Assembly: GCF_013373865.1 (NCBI RefSeq) | Contig: NC_050469.1 | Coordinates: forward strand, 9,419,582 to 9,483,581 | Direction of reading: 5' to 3' | From: Monomorium pharaonis | Taxonomy: Eukaryota > Arthropoda > Insecta > Hymenoptera > Formicidae | DNA length: 64,000 nt | Shown: positions 1 to 14,005 of the stretch, piece by piece | Position numbering within the stretch: the first letter of the stretch is position 1 | Layout: every line of letters starts with the position of its first letter | Translations under genes and position numbers: made by a program | The notes under the pieces: generated by a model | Told to the model about the DNA's origin: nothing | Databases searched by the model: none | What the model saw: only the letters and a program-made list of their open reading frames with translations

Positions 1-2140
1 AAGCTTTTCGTTTGCACCCACGCTTCCCGCTGTACTTAATAAAGAGTGATTTACATGCGTTTCTCGCCGCGCTGTAGTGAATCCTACCTCTTACATTCGC
101 TGTGAAAAGCTCGCAATGTAATCAGAAATTTAATGTCGCCAATGCGAACATCGCGTTCATCTCGCGGCTGTACCAATTCATCGAGGTTGCAGTTGTCTTT
201 CAATTATTGTTCCCTCCCGCTTCCAAAAAAACAACTTGCAAGCATTTATTGTTGCTACAGAAATAATCGGATAAGGTCGCATTAAAAAAATGTTTAAATA
301 TTTGATAAACAACAATATCTCGAGTGCATTTTATCCGTAAATATAAAAACAATATATAAAATTTAACAAAAACGTATAACATTATTAAAATTGTTCTCGA
401 TATTTTTAATTTGTAAATTACTGTTTTTACCTAATCATTTCTACTTATTCATTTATTTAATGATGAAGTACATCATTAGCGTTTATGTTAGCATTTTTGC
501 TGGCTACACTGAATCGTTTTAAATAAAGGCATCACAACGGCTGTTCATTAACGTTGTTTTCATATAATTAAGCAGGAAAGCAAAGCGTTGTATCCATTGA
601 TAGAATATGTAGCGAACGTACTAATTTACTTTATTCACGTATATTTAACGAAAGATGCAAAATAACAAATTTTTTAGTCAATTTTCTCGATAACTAAAAG
701 TTTAACTTGGTTCATAACGCGTGGCATTTTAATATTTAATGTACGTTGTTGACTATTTTAATAATTAAATTATATAAAATTTAACATTGATTTGGTCTGC
801 AAATTAATTATGAGATTACTTTATTAAATATTAACGTTACTGAGGTGCGTCAAAAATTTACAAATCTATCAAACTAAAACTTCAATCATATAATCGAATT
901 AAAAGTATTTTTAAATATTGGAAAAGTCAATTTAAAAGAATGTAATAAACATCCGAATAATTTAAAATTCTAATAACATCTGAAAATATCAAGATGTAAG
1001 GATCAAGATGTAAGATCTAATAATACAAGAAGGCAACGATTACATTAATTCGAACTGCTGTATCTTGTTTTGAAATACCTAGTTACAGATATGAGAGTTC
1101 TCAATACTCCTTGTGACCCGGGTTCTCCTATCCGCAACGGCGTTAACATACATGCTCGGCATCGGCTTACAACCTACAGTGTTATTCTAAGCAATACTCC
1201 GCGAGTCGGGAAACGGGCATTAGTCATTTTTCGCGCTGACAGCCGCTTTAAAGCGGTTTCCACCGACGCCGTTATTTTCACGTTCACTTCGCACTTTTCC
1301 ACGTTCCCCGCCGCGCCGAGCGGCCCCGCCGACGCTCCAGATGCTTCCTGTTCCGGTCTTTCCACGAGGCGAACGGAAATCCCTTCCCGCGCTGAAACAC
1401 GGAGATTATCTGTCCTGTTGTTTTCACTTTACTCCCTCCTCACCCTCCTTCTCCCGCCATCTCATCCTCAGCTCCCGACGAACGTCTGCGTTTCACCGCT
1501 ACGGAGAAGGTAAAAGGCATTCGTACGCCAATCCTTCAGACTTACTGGGTGTTGTTTCTTCCCGTACGGAGTGCATTATAGCGGAAAGAGATGGGTTGGC
1601 AATTCCAGCTTGTGTGTTTCGATATTAATTCCGAATTTCAGAAATGGATATTTGTAGATGAGTCGATGTTGCGCAGTACTAGTGTTACGTTAACAAGCAC
1701 AATTCCTTGGCATTATACATAACTTCTCTTAATCATCAATTATAGGTGTAGCTTTTGTAATATAATTTGATAAATTGCCAATAAATTTGAAATACCATAA
1801 TAATTGAAGTAAATAAATTACTGATTTGATAATAAAACTAATATTTTTTTTAATTCATTTGTTTTTAATGCATTTTTAAAAATATATGTCAGTTTAGATA
1901 TAATTAATATAATATACTAAAATGGATATAATAACGTGATTAGATATTACCTTAAGTAAAAATTGAAGAATGTGACGTAACGTAAAATAATATGGATGAA
2001 AGTAATGTATACGCGTTCAAAGATAATAATAAAATAATCTTAGTCTGTCGAAATCTTACATGTGATTTATGCTGTGATATCAATGGTAGGCAATAACGGT
2101 ATTTAATTTATGTATAATCATAGACAGATAGAGAACGAAG
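1..2140. other. Non-coding stretch: AT-rich DNA with one CpG-rich island
   Basis: No supported gene. Bases 1-200 are moderately GC-rich, 200-1060 and 1640-2140 are strongly AT-rich, and 1100-1620 form a CpG-rich, pyrimidine-rich island. Three frames are open across that island (1070-1513 +, 1341-1628 +, 1174-1365 -). They overlap, show no domain and are best explained by the scarcity of stop codons in CpG-rich DNA. Confidence 0.6.
988..1015. repeat. 14-bp tandem duplication
   Basis: Two adjacent copies of ATCAAGATGTAAGG/A (988-1001 and 1002-1015) differ only at the last base. This is a simple local duplication in AT-rich DNA. Confidence 0.85.
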
Positions 2141-2147
2141 TCTTCCA

Positions 2148-2375
2148 ATGATGGTTCGTCAAGCGGATAATTCCCTACCTCAATTCGCTCGTCAATGCTT
2201 TCAAGATATTGCACCGTGGTTCTCCGCGATGTTTTCGGCCACTTTTAATCCCGGATTTATATTACCTTTCTCTGTCTTTTGCCCCTGTCTTGTCTCGCTC
2301 CTCTTGGCGATGCCTTTCATGGTTCTAAAGCCGCGGACTCATAACCCCGACCCTATAATCCATCGTAATCCTTAA
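2148..2375 (+). CDS. Unassigned small ORF, 75 codons (weak)
   Basis: The frame starts with tandem ATG codons and ends at TAA. It would encode a 75-residue product with a hydrophobic middle (about residues 28-58, rich in Phe, Leu, Val, Pro and Cys) and a polar C-terminus. I see no recognisable domain, no strong translation-start context and no splice or poly-A arrangement that supports it. It sits alone in a moderately GC-rich patch. It could be a small secreted or membrane peptide, but chance is more likely. Confidence 0.08.
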   Translation: MMVRQADNSLPQFARQCFQDIAPWFSAMFSATFNPGFILPFSVFCPCLVSLLLAMPFMVLKPRTHNPDPIIHRNP

Positions 2376-2399
2376 GACAACTAAAAGCGACTCTCCGGC

Positions 2400-4999
2400 T
2401 TTTCTCTCGAGGAATAGGGCTTCGGCTTTTGCGAAAAATAAACGATTAAAAAAATTAGAACATTTGCAGACAAATTTTTGGTTCTTATTCAGTGAATAAT
2501 TGATGTCAGTGGATTAAATGATAATTTTAACGAGAAATTTTGAAAAGAATATCTTTTTTCACAAGCTTTATTTTTTATTTCTAAAATATAAATGCGACGT
2601 TATTTTTCATGATAGGAGATAGTTGCATGACTTGTTAAAATTTTTAAACATATGTCTGTAAAATTTTATTTTATGCAGTTTTGTACATTATCAGTAAAGA
2701 TATCTTTTATTTACTGCATTAAATATGAGCCGTAACAGTTTATGAAAAATATTCTAAAATAACGTACACAAAGCAATAATGATTTCTAAGCATTAATTTG
2801 ATCTATATGTATAATTATTTTATTAAATTCCTAAGAATTCTTAACTATTTTTAATATTTAATTTTCCAAAGAAAATTCTCTTTTTTCTCGAAGATTTTTT
2901 TTATTATTCTCACGTTTCAATATAAGTAATGTACATTTTATATTTTATAATTTCATACAGTTGTGAATGTGAGAAGGGAAAATGTAGGCGACAATAATCT
3001 AGACTCCTGTCTCCTGATATTCCTGATCACGATCCACTCTTCTGTCCTTCTTTCCTCGATCCCTCCTTCGATTAAAGTTCTTGTTAAAAGCTTCTTCGCC
3101 GGCGTGTTTAAGCGTAAGGGCGCGAACGCGCCGGCCAATGAAAGCGCCTCTCTCTTACCTTCCGCCCGCATTGCAGCGTAGCCAAGGGACGATTTACGAA
3201 TCGTCGTCGATGCGGGGTCCCCCTCTCTCTCTCCCTACCATCATCCTTTCCAACCCCCTATGCCCTCTCACCGCCCTTCTGCCATCCGTGCCCCTGGATC
3301 GATCTGCTGCACCAGGGAGAGAATTTAGGGACGCTTCGTTAAACTGCGCTGCAAAAAAGTTCGCCCACCGATTGGGCCGCCAGTTCTGAAGCCTTCTCGA
3401 GGGGAAAGAGGGTTAGACAGGGTGGCGGCGTGGGGATTCTTTTCTCCCTCTACCCCCTTTTTCCTCGTTTCAAAGATGGATCCCCCTTTCCTCCGATCTT
3501 TCCCTTGCCTCGGATGGATTCCGCCCGACGATGGCTTTTGGATAGCCGCCCAATCGCTGCCACATATTCCTATCGGCTCCCGGTTTCCACTTTCCACCCC
3601 CTTATCTTCATCCACTTGTCACTATTCGCGTCTTGAGTTGCATAGTGAAGTAACCGTGTAACTCTTCTAATTCTAAATCTCTAAATAAAATTTCTCGCAA
3701 ATACTGAATTTTATTTTGTTTATTTTTATTTATAAATAATTTGTGCGGTGCTCTTAAAATTTAAATGTCTTTTATCTTACAATTTTTTCATTTATCCTGC
3801 ATGTTGCATGGAAACATTTTACGATTATTGTTAATAAATAAATTTTCCCGTAAGACTTAATTTTATTAAGTTTATGTTTTAATCCATCATCTATTTCCGT
3901 TGCATTGTTCACATTATTTGTGTTGGAAGTTTTCATAGCTGTAGGAAATTACATGCAGGTTCTAAAAATGAAAAAAGGTATGAGAAATCGTGGAAACAAT
4001 GATGCTTTCTTGAAAATTACGCACCAGTCATCTACCTTACACCCTTACGCGTAGCGTAGACGTGTTATCGGATTGTGTGTACGTTTGAGCGAGTGAAAAA
4101 CGCAAATACTCTTAACGTTATTACCTTTATTAAATTGCATTGTGCGCTTTTTCGAAATGCATTTGCCGTTAGCCGCGCGGAATCTTCTGGCGTGCTTTAT
4201 GACCAAAATGGAGGCGTGGTTGGATCTGATCCAGCCAGGATCCACCCCCAGATGTTGGCGTTGCCGATGTGTAAACTTGCTCTTCTTCGTTTCGAGTTCT
4301 GCGGGATTTTTAGGATGTTCTGTGAGTTCGACTTTCATTGTCTTGCTGCACAAAGTTAAGTTGAGAAAATCGTTATTATCTCCAGAATACTCGGCAAGGA
4401 GAAAGTTAGTGAGAGCGTGTAAACGGTACGTTATAGTTATGAAATTGAGGTAAACAACAAATTAATTAAACGATCAAAAATGTAATGATATTTAATATTA
4501 ATAATTCTATTTCATTAATTTTCTATAATTCTTTAAATGAGAGATTTAACACACAAGACAAAAACGGAAGAGATATTTTTAATGTGTTATTTTATCATTG
4601 CATAAATATTTTTTATTATTAGTTAAATAAGCATTTTTTGAAAAATTAAATATTATTGTATTACTTCGATATATTTTGTTGCTTATATTACTCTTATATG
4701 ATACAGAAAATTCTTGATGAAGCAATAAATTTCTCTCTTTCCCTATCTTTCTCGTTAAAAGCATCCGTTTCATTAATCGATATAATAAGCGACAGCGAAT
4801 TAGTAACACACGTATGTAACGCGTTCGGGAACGGTAATAAATCTAATAAAGCATTCCCCGCTAATCAGGAAATAACACTCTAATTAAGACGAACGATCCA
4901 GCCAGTGCTGCCGACCCGAGCTGCGCAACCGGCCGGGAAAAACATTTTCCAGCGAGTAAAAATTTCCTCATAGCCTCTACGAATGCTGTGCAGCGTTGA

Positions 5000-5000
<1 letters not shown>
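2400..5000. other. Non-coding stretch with islands at 2.95-3.65 and 4.0-4.45 kb
   Basis: 2400-2950, 3660-4020 and 4440-4880 are AT-rich with nothing recognisable. 2950-3650 is CpG-rich and markedly pyrimidine-rich on the + strand (long CT-type runs at 3040-3300 and 3420-3540). In 4045-4453 two + frames and one - frame are open together for about 300 bp. None has a recognisable motif, and I could not choose between them. 4880-4980 is a short GC-rich patch. Confidence 0.55.
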
Positions 5001-7755
<2,755 letters not shown>

Positions 7756-7771
7756 CAGAGAGAAAGAAAGA

Positions 7772-7866
<95 letters not shown>
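7756..7866. repeat. (AG)n microsatellite with minor interruptions
   Basis: The purine tract is irregular at 7756-7776, then nearly pure (AG)n from 7777 to 7866 with one AA interruption at 7849-7850. Read on the minus strand it gives an artefactual poly-Ser/Leu frame. Confidence 0.96.
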
Positions 7867-7929
7867 GAACATAAAAAGGAGAATGAAGAGGGAAAAGAAT
7901 TAATAGATATTTATGCAACTAGTACGGTA

Positions 7930-8035
7930 AATCGGCTAATTGCCCGTAAGTGCGGGATATGGACACATGAGCCGAAAGCGAGTGTGCCTACTCGCACGAG
8001 CGGGCAATAGCCAATTCGCACATGTCGCATACAAT
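7930..8035. repeat. Multi-hairpin block (nested inverted repeats)
   Basis: The outer arms at 7934-7946 and 8001-8012 are complementary apart from one inserted base (GGCTAATTGCCCG against CGGGCAATAGCC). Inside, GCGAGT (7978-7983) pairs with ACTCGC (7990-7995) around a 6-nt loop. The block is much more GC-rich than its flanks. A second imperfect inverted pair lies just downstream (GGTCC near 8067 and GGACC near 8098). It could be the terminus of a degraded transposon or a structured RNA; I cannot tell which. Confidence 0.5.
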
Positions 8036-9247
8036 ATTTTTTGTTATATCTGTGCGTCGAATATTGGTCCCTTTGTGTGAAGTGACACGTGAGAAAAGGA
8101 CCATTTTTTATGCAGTGGTAGCGAAAAAATACTTATTATACAGTTTTACATAAATATGGTTTATTTATTGAGATACAGTCCTTTCGGATGTTTACTAAAG
8201 TTAGTGCGTACGTAAATTTTGCGTCATCACGTTATTCTCCCTTTTTTTCTTTATACAGATCAGGAAATTCGATTAATTCTTTGTTGATTTTCTTCGTAGT
8301 CTCCCTTTGGGATGCGGAAAGCGCGGCGAGAAAACGCCGTCGCGTAACCCGGGTCATTCGTTCTCGTGCGAATTTATGGTTTCGTACGGTGACGGCGTCG
8401 AGTCGGCTAACGAACCGACCTGCCGCGGTTTAATTTAAAACCACCGGCGAGTGGGTCTCTTCCGGTCGATTAGGAGCTGGACAAGTCTTTCCTGAAGGAG
8501 GGCCGGCGTTTCTATCTCTTTCTCTCGCCTTCTCTTTCTACCTTGTTGTTTTCTCTCCTTTTCTCCACCTCTCTCGCCCGTTTTCACCACCCATGGTGTT
8601 TCTGCTCGCGGTGTTATCCGGTCGCGTTTATTTACTGATACCGCGTTCTCGAGTTAGCCACACGATCGTGTACATAAATCCAGTTAGCCCTTTGCACTTG
8701 TCCTTCTTTCCCCTGCCCTGTTATCACTCTCCTTCGTTTTCACTCTCTCTTCCGTTCGTTGCGATTTTCTCGCGCGAGCTTCCGACTTTTCACTGACTGT
8801 CACGTTATTTACGTAACTGTCTCGGTTTTTTTACGAGAGAGCTGTAAATGGTAACCAAATTCGTTTGAGGAAATCGAGAATTGACGATTATATAGAAAAA
8901 TGATTTTGTTATAAAAGACGTTTATGACATAATGTTTTATAAGTATAATTTATATTTATGTAATATTTGTATTATAATTTTGCATAAGTTAATGCGAAAA
9001 GATGTAGTCTTTTTCCATTAAGCTGTATATTAAATAAACAAAATTTAGAAAACTCCTGTTTTAGAGTTTTGAAAAAGATTGAACATTTTTTTCTATATAA
9101 GAAAAAGTTATTTAAAACTATAATTTTCTTCCATTTTGCTTTATTAATAATAATAGTATTATTATTGTTATATTTATTATCTTTCTTCTGATTTTAGGTG
9201 AGATTTTAGGTGAGATTTATTTTTAGTAGATTTTAGACGGAAGAATA
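8036..9247. other. Non-coding stretch with a CpG-rich island at 8.29-8.80 kb
   Basis: 8290-8480 is CpG-rich with several CG-containing 8-10-mers. 8510-8600 is pyrimidine-rich. 8840-9245 is AT-rich and includes a perfect 10-bp palindrome (9146-9155 with 9157-9166) and a 12-bp tandem duplication at 9190-9213. No gene is supported. Confidence 0.55.
9190..9213. repeat. 12-bp tandem duplication
   Basis: GATTTTAGGTGA is repeated exactly twice (9190-9201, 9202-9213) and a partial third unit, GATTTA, follows. Confidence 0.9.
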
Positions 9248-9389
9248 TACTCTCTCAATTACAATTAGTGAAAAATCACTGAAATCAGTAAAAATACACT
9301 GATTTCAGTGGTATACTTATAACTTGTCAATCAGTGAAATAAATACACTGCAAATTAGTGAAAATACACTGATTACAATTTAGAGAGTA
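9248..9389. mobile_element. Short inverted-repeat element (MITE-like), about 142 bp, TA-flanked
   Basis: The ends are imperfect inverted repeats: TACTCTCTCAATTACAATTA at the left and, in reverse complement, TACTCTCTAAATTGTAATCA at the right. TA stands at each outer edge, as expected for a Tc1/mariner-type target duplication. Inside is a perfect 13-bp hairpin (9277-9289 with 9298-9310, 8-nt loop), and CACTGA/TCAGTG-type words recur in both orientations. There is no coding capacity. The family assignment is inferred from structure. A decayed relative lies at 12,933-12,967. Confidence 0.8.
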
Positions 9390-10990
9390 GAAAAATATAC
9401 AAAAAAGTATGAACTATGTATTAATACAGTGCAATGTTTAGTTTCCCAAAAATAAGGGTGTTGCTTTAGGAGCCCTATGCCATTAGCAAACTTCCTCGTT
9501 ACATATATCATATATAATTTATATAATGTTTAATAAAATTTATAGTATTATTATCTCGTTCTGCTGTTGCGTTGGGAATGTTCACGATGTAATATTCCAT
9601 TTACGGTAGAATGAGGTTTCAACAGGACGATTATTCGCAGACGAACTCGCACCGTTGCTACAACTCGCTACCGCCGGTTAGCGACTTGCTGAACGTGGCG
9701 CACTTGCGGAATGCAATTTTACGTACGAAATGCGACGTTACATAAGTTATCGTGGGTAATGCACCGGGAACGAGGTCGTCGCTAATTGTAAGATGGCGCA
9801 GAGGAAGCGCATGTGGAAAGGGACGAGGATACGGGGAAACATTCGCCGGCACGTAGAGTATATGCGTGTGCGTGTAATTATGATGTGAGGCTGCAGGTGC
9901 TCAATGTACTCGCCACGCAAATCTTTTCTTTTTTCTTGGCTTTGCAGCTCCCGCGCGTTATCTTTCTCTTTCTTATCATTGTTCCTTTGTGTCTTGTTTG
10001 ATTTAAAATTGTCTTTTACTGCAAAATGAATTTTGTTATATTTTTCTCTTATTTTGTGCAGTTGCAATAGCACTGCATGTTTAATTATTAAAATTTTCTG
10101 TGTGTCTTTATATACAATTGCATGAGCATTGAAAAAGATCTGAAACACAGCTATAATTTTATGAAATCTTTTCTCTCTTTGTTAACCGTTGTCTTTTCTC
10201 CTGGTTTCTCTTCTCTTTATTACTGGTTTACTCTCTAAAACTTAACGCGTTTCCTATCTTTCTCTTTTTTCTCTCTTAACCTTAATTCTTTTTTATCTCT
10301 CTTTTCTCTACAGTTTACTGCAATAGACGTTAGTATTTGACGGGCATGCATGTGTTTATTGATGCAATATAAATAAATTACGCATATGTTCCGCTAACAC
10401 TTGTTTATTAAAGCAAAGGCTATTGTTCCAAAGCAAAGGAGAATGTTCTTTCTCTCTTTTTATTTTATTTTAAACTTTTTTGTTTTACCAATTTATTTCA
10501 TCTTTTTTATTTTTTGTTTAATTTTCTTATTAAAAATTAATTTGATTGTTTTAATAACTTATTGGAAATAAATTACATTCTAGTATCCGTTTATGTTTAC
10601 TTTATGAATAAAAATTAGAAAATATTAAAAAATAATAAATATTTGCAAATAGGTGTTTTATTATACTTTGTACGTAAAAGATTATATATTGTAACTGACC
10701 ATTTTAAGAGATTCATAAATTGTTTTATTTTTTCGAAATATGTACATTTTAATAATACCTAAATTTTTGCTTAATTTAAGTTTATTGCATTAACTCCAAT
10801 AATTTTAATATTAATATAGCAGTACTTTATTTCTTAAATAAATCTCTTAGAAGTAGAATTCATTTTTTTTTATCTAGACGTACGAATTTATCAAATGTAA
10901 GTATGATGGGTTATATCATATATGCATTAATCGCATATATATACATATACGTGCTGTAACAAATCAGTTTTTAATTAGATTTTTCTGCAT
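9390..10990. other. Non-coding stretch, mostly AT-rich
   Basis: 9590-9980 is a mild CpG-rich island in which a 133-codon minus frame (9747-10148) and shorter frames overlap without any motif. 10000-10990 is strongly AT-rich with long T-rich runs. It holds a 20-bp imperfect tandem duplication at 10,410-10,449 and a small ATATATGC/GCATATAT hairpin near 10,917-10,940. Confidence 0.55.
10410..10449. repeat. 20-bp imperfect tandem duplication
   Basis: Two adjacent 20-bp units, both beginning AAAGCAAAGG (10,410-10,429 and 10,430-10,449), match at roughly 16 of 20 positions. Confidence 0.75.
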
Positions 10991-11030
10991 CTATTTCTCT
11001 TTGGATAAATCTATTTCTCTTTGGATAAAT
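10991..11030. repeat. 20-bp perfect tandem duplication
   Basis: CTATTTCTCTTTGGATAAAT occurs twice back to back with no mismatch. It marks the AT-rich border of the large CpG island that begins at about 11,030. The lack of divergence suggests a recent event, or an assembly or replication slip. Confidence 0.97.
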
Positions 11031-12120
11031 TTCCAATGTGACATTGCTCTCACTGCGCTGGGCCACGATATTTGTTTGTTCTTCCAAGGTAGGAATACAC
11101 GAGCAACCCGGTTTTCCGGACTGGAAAAACCATCGAAAAACAGAACAATTTGTATCCGCGGCAGTCGGAAGCGCTCGGCTTCGTCCGAGCCATAAATCGG
11201 CGCGCTCATCTTTAAAATATGGGGACGCCGAGATATTTGGATTTGGGCACGTTGAAGCGAGCAAGAACCGCGGGTAGAACCAAAGGGGGCGAAGAGAAGG
11301 GTAGGGGGAGAATTGGGGTGGAGAGCTTGGTAACAGGAAGTCGCAAAGGTCCGTAGTAAAGATGTCATCTCCCCGCCAACCGGGGAGAGGAGGGGGGGGC
11401 GGGTTTATTTGCAACGGGTGCATTGCCGGCCTCGGTCGCGTTCCTCTCCTCACTCCCCACGTTCCTTTTGGTCCTTCCCCTTTTCCCGCTAGTGTGGCCT
11501 CGTAAATTGCATGGCAAATAATTGATAGGCGAAGGCGATGTCTCTATTCCCGTTGGCAGCACTTGTAAAGGAGCCGCGATTTATTCCGCCTCACCGCCTC
11601 GCTGTCCGCTACCGATATAAATGGGTTTGCTACCGGAGAATATGCGGGATGAAGCGGAGAGGAGGAGGTAGAAGAGGGTGTACCGCCGCCGACGCCGCTA
11701 CCTCGAGAAAGAAAATGTTTGTGGGCCCCGGAGGAGGAAGGAGGCGTCGCGGAAAATCGCACGGGAAATTCCGCGCCAGACTTTTTCCTCTTTCTTCTCT
11801 CCCTCTCCGTGCGCCTTCCTCTTTGCTCCGTTCGTCGAACACGCGCGTATCCGCGCTTTACGCTTTAAATGACGGCCCGTTTCCGCTTTTTCCTCCCCTT
11901 CGACCTCTCGCTTTGGCAAGCAGATGACCAGGATAGGAAACATCGCCGTCTGGAGCGTTGCCATTTTTGTGGCGAGGAATACGTCGGCTCATAAATTACT
12001 TCGAGGCCATCGTATCAATTCGATGTTTCGCGATAGTCTTTTTCTGATCCAGAATCGGATTCATTAACGTACGGTAATGAGCTTCTCGTTTTTGCGCGAG
12101 GCTTCAGAAATTGCGGCATC
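11031..12120. other. Large CpG-rich island with G-run clusters
   Basis: About 1.1 kb of GC-rich sequence, the longest such block in the first third of the window. At least eight frames longer than 60 codons are open on both strands, as expected where stop codons are rare. None has a recognisable domain. Purine-rich parts (11,281-11,340 and 11,379-11,403) contain runs of three or more G. It could be a promoter region, a first exon or an enhancer; the sequence alone does not decide. Confidence 0.5.
11382..11403 (+). other. Putative G-quadruplex motif
   Basis: G runs at 11,382-11,385, 11,392-11,399 and 11,401-11,403 satisfy a four-tract G3+ pattern with short loops, because the eight-G run can supply two tracts. 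A second looser cluster lies at 11,285-11,318, with one loop of nine bases. Confidence 0.55.
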
Positions 12121-12800
12121 TTCTATTTGTATTTCTATTTAACCTCATATTAGCATTAAATCATCAAGACATTAATATTATTGATTATTTTGTTTTTAAT
12201 TAAAAACCAATACGTGTTTTACTACGATATATAACGATAAAAAAATGTATTTGTGTTAATACGTTAATCTTTTGTACACTCATTGTTTTTGAACATTATT
12301 CTATTACACACAATTTCTGTTGGTGACGACACTTTTGAGTTAATTATATTATTTTTATTTAAATGTATAAAGATTCTTTAGTGACTCTATACTTTAATGT
12401 TTCTAAAAAGTATTTGTATAGTTTTTGATTGTTTGATCATTTATTTAAAAGAGATTTTGTGTATATATATATATTATAGCTATGCCCTGCCACGCGTTGT
12501 TGTGGCTCTCTATTCTTATGCTACGTTTTTTTCAAATTTTTTTTGCTTTCGTTGTTTAATTTTCAAGAGCCTTACTGTTGCTCTTTTTATTTTATTTTTG
12601 AATAAGCATTTATCTATCTTTATAAATCTAATATTCATTTATTCACGTATTTTTAACTTTTTTTTCTAAAAGCTGCCATGGATTTAGAAATCCATTCAAA
12701 AGACTGTTTTAAATAAGTTGCTTTTTTTCAATAAAATAACAGCTATCTTGATTTTTCTTAATACATTAATTTAAACACAATAGCAACATTCTTTGCTTCT
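12121..12800. other. Non-coding AT-rich stretch
   Basis: AT-rich with long T runs. A 90-codon frame (12,397-12,669 +) is made almost entirely of Phe, Ile, Leu and Tyr codons, as expected of T-rich DNA, and is not treated as a gene. Confidence 0.6.
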
Positions 12801-12858
12801 CCCGGTCTCTCCTGTCTCTCCCCGTCTCCCCCGGTCTCTCCCGGTCTCTCCCCGTCTC
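12801..12858. repeat. Minisatellite, about six units of 10 bp
   Basis: About six tandem units related to CCCGGTCTCT (variants CCTGTCTCTC and CCCGTCTCC), bounded by AT-rich DNA on both sides. It is GC-rich and sharply delimited, so it is clearly a local expansion rather than part of a CpG island. Confidence 0.92.
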
Positions 12859-12932
12859 AATGTGTCAAAATTTCAATAATATTAATGAAAAACTATTTTT
12901 TACACTTAAATTATGGCCATAATAATAATGAT

Positions 12933-12967
12933 CTTACTCTCTAAACTATCAGTGAAAATACATTAGA
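12933..12967. mobile_element. Decayed fragment related to the 9.25-kb element
   Basis: ACTCTCTAAACTATCAGTGA resembles the terminal inverted repeat of the 9,248-9,389 element, and TTAGAGA closes it about 30 bp later in the opposite orientation. It could be an internally deleted copy. Because it is short, chance resemblance is possible. Confidence 0.45.
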
Positions 12968-13839
12968 GAAGCAAATATAAAAAATTAAAAATAATCAAAC
13001 ACTTTAGGGCTTTATATATAATTAATATGATTAATTGAAATACAATTGAAAGTTTTTGAAATATTTAAGTAAGTATTTAAAATATTTGACATTTGAGAGT
13101 GATTAAAATAACAAAATTATAGAAATAAATGATTATTTAATTAAATACCGAATGACAATATATTGATATATTGTATGACGATTATTATTCAGGTGGATCT
13201 CGAAATTTCTTTTTTAAGCTTTATTCGTGAATAAAGGACTCCTTCGTTCGATAGCCATCGAGGATAGTCGAAGAAGCAGTCTAACAAACGCATTCACGCG
13301 AGCATCGTTATATCTCGCGAAATGCAGCAATGAACGTACATTCGCATTCTTTTCTTCTTTCTTTCTCTCTGTGAAAATTTTTTTAACGATCTACCTGGGT
13401 ACCACGGCCGACAATGTAGTCGGGATTGCGAACGACTTCCTTTGCACAGTATTTCCGTGAATTTGTAAACGATTTGACATTGTGCGCTTCGAAAAGAGCT
13501 TTGTTGCGATAAAATACAGATCACATACATAGTATGATCAAGACAGAAACACATTATTAACATGTCAATGGAGGTTATATATGTTATATTGGGTTATACA
13601 ATTAATAATATTAAGGATTGTTTTTTTAAAGTTACTTTTTAATTTAATCTTGCTTTTTTACGATTCTAGAAATACAAATACATAAGTTTTATTTTTATTT
13701 AGTTTTATTTGAACTTTATTTAAATAAAATTTAACTATTAATATAAAGTATTGCAAAAAGATATTTATGTTAAATATTTTTTATTTGAATTAAATATTAA
13801 TTTACAAAATTATGTTAAAGTAAAAATTAGGCTTACAAA

Positions 13840-14005
13840 TTTTAAAAATTTATATTTAAAAAAGAGTTATAATATATAAAGAGTTTTATAAAAGTTTTAT
13901 CGTACTCTGTATCGTACTTTAGATGAAAAATTACATATTCTTAAGAGAGTGATTTTATTTCGCTAGAACAGTATCTTATTTTGTTAGAAAATTACATTTT
14001 ATCAC
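13840..14005 (+). repeat. Diverged dispersed repeat, copy 1
   Basis: Shares an ordered series of words with 14,805-14,970: an AAATTTATA-rich lead, then GTACTCTGTAT, then an ATTTTATTTCG(C/T)..GAAACAGTAT-like block, then a TTA.AAAATTA block. The spacing between words is similar. The copies are too diverged for a precise boundary. The order of shared words makes common origin more likely than chance. Confidence 0.5.

Noticed and set aside
1..6. Window begins with AAGCTT (a HindIII site)
   Set aside because: It could mark a clone end, but a six-base word at one position proves nothing.
4045..4453. Three overlapping frames near 4.2 kb
   Set aside because: Two plus frames and one minus frame are open over the same 300 bp. 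None has a motif, and nothing favours one of them.
12397..12669. 90-codon plus frame rich in Phe, Ile and Leu
   Set aside because: Typical of T-rich DNA read in any frame.
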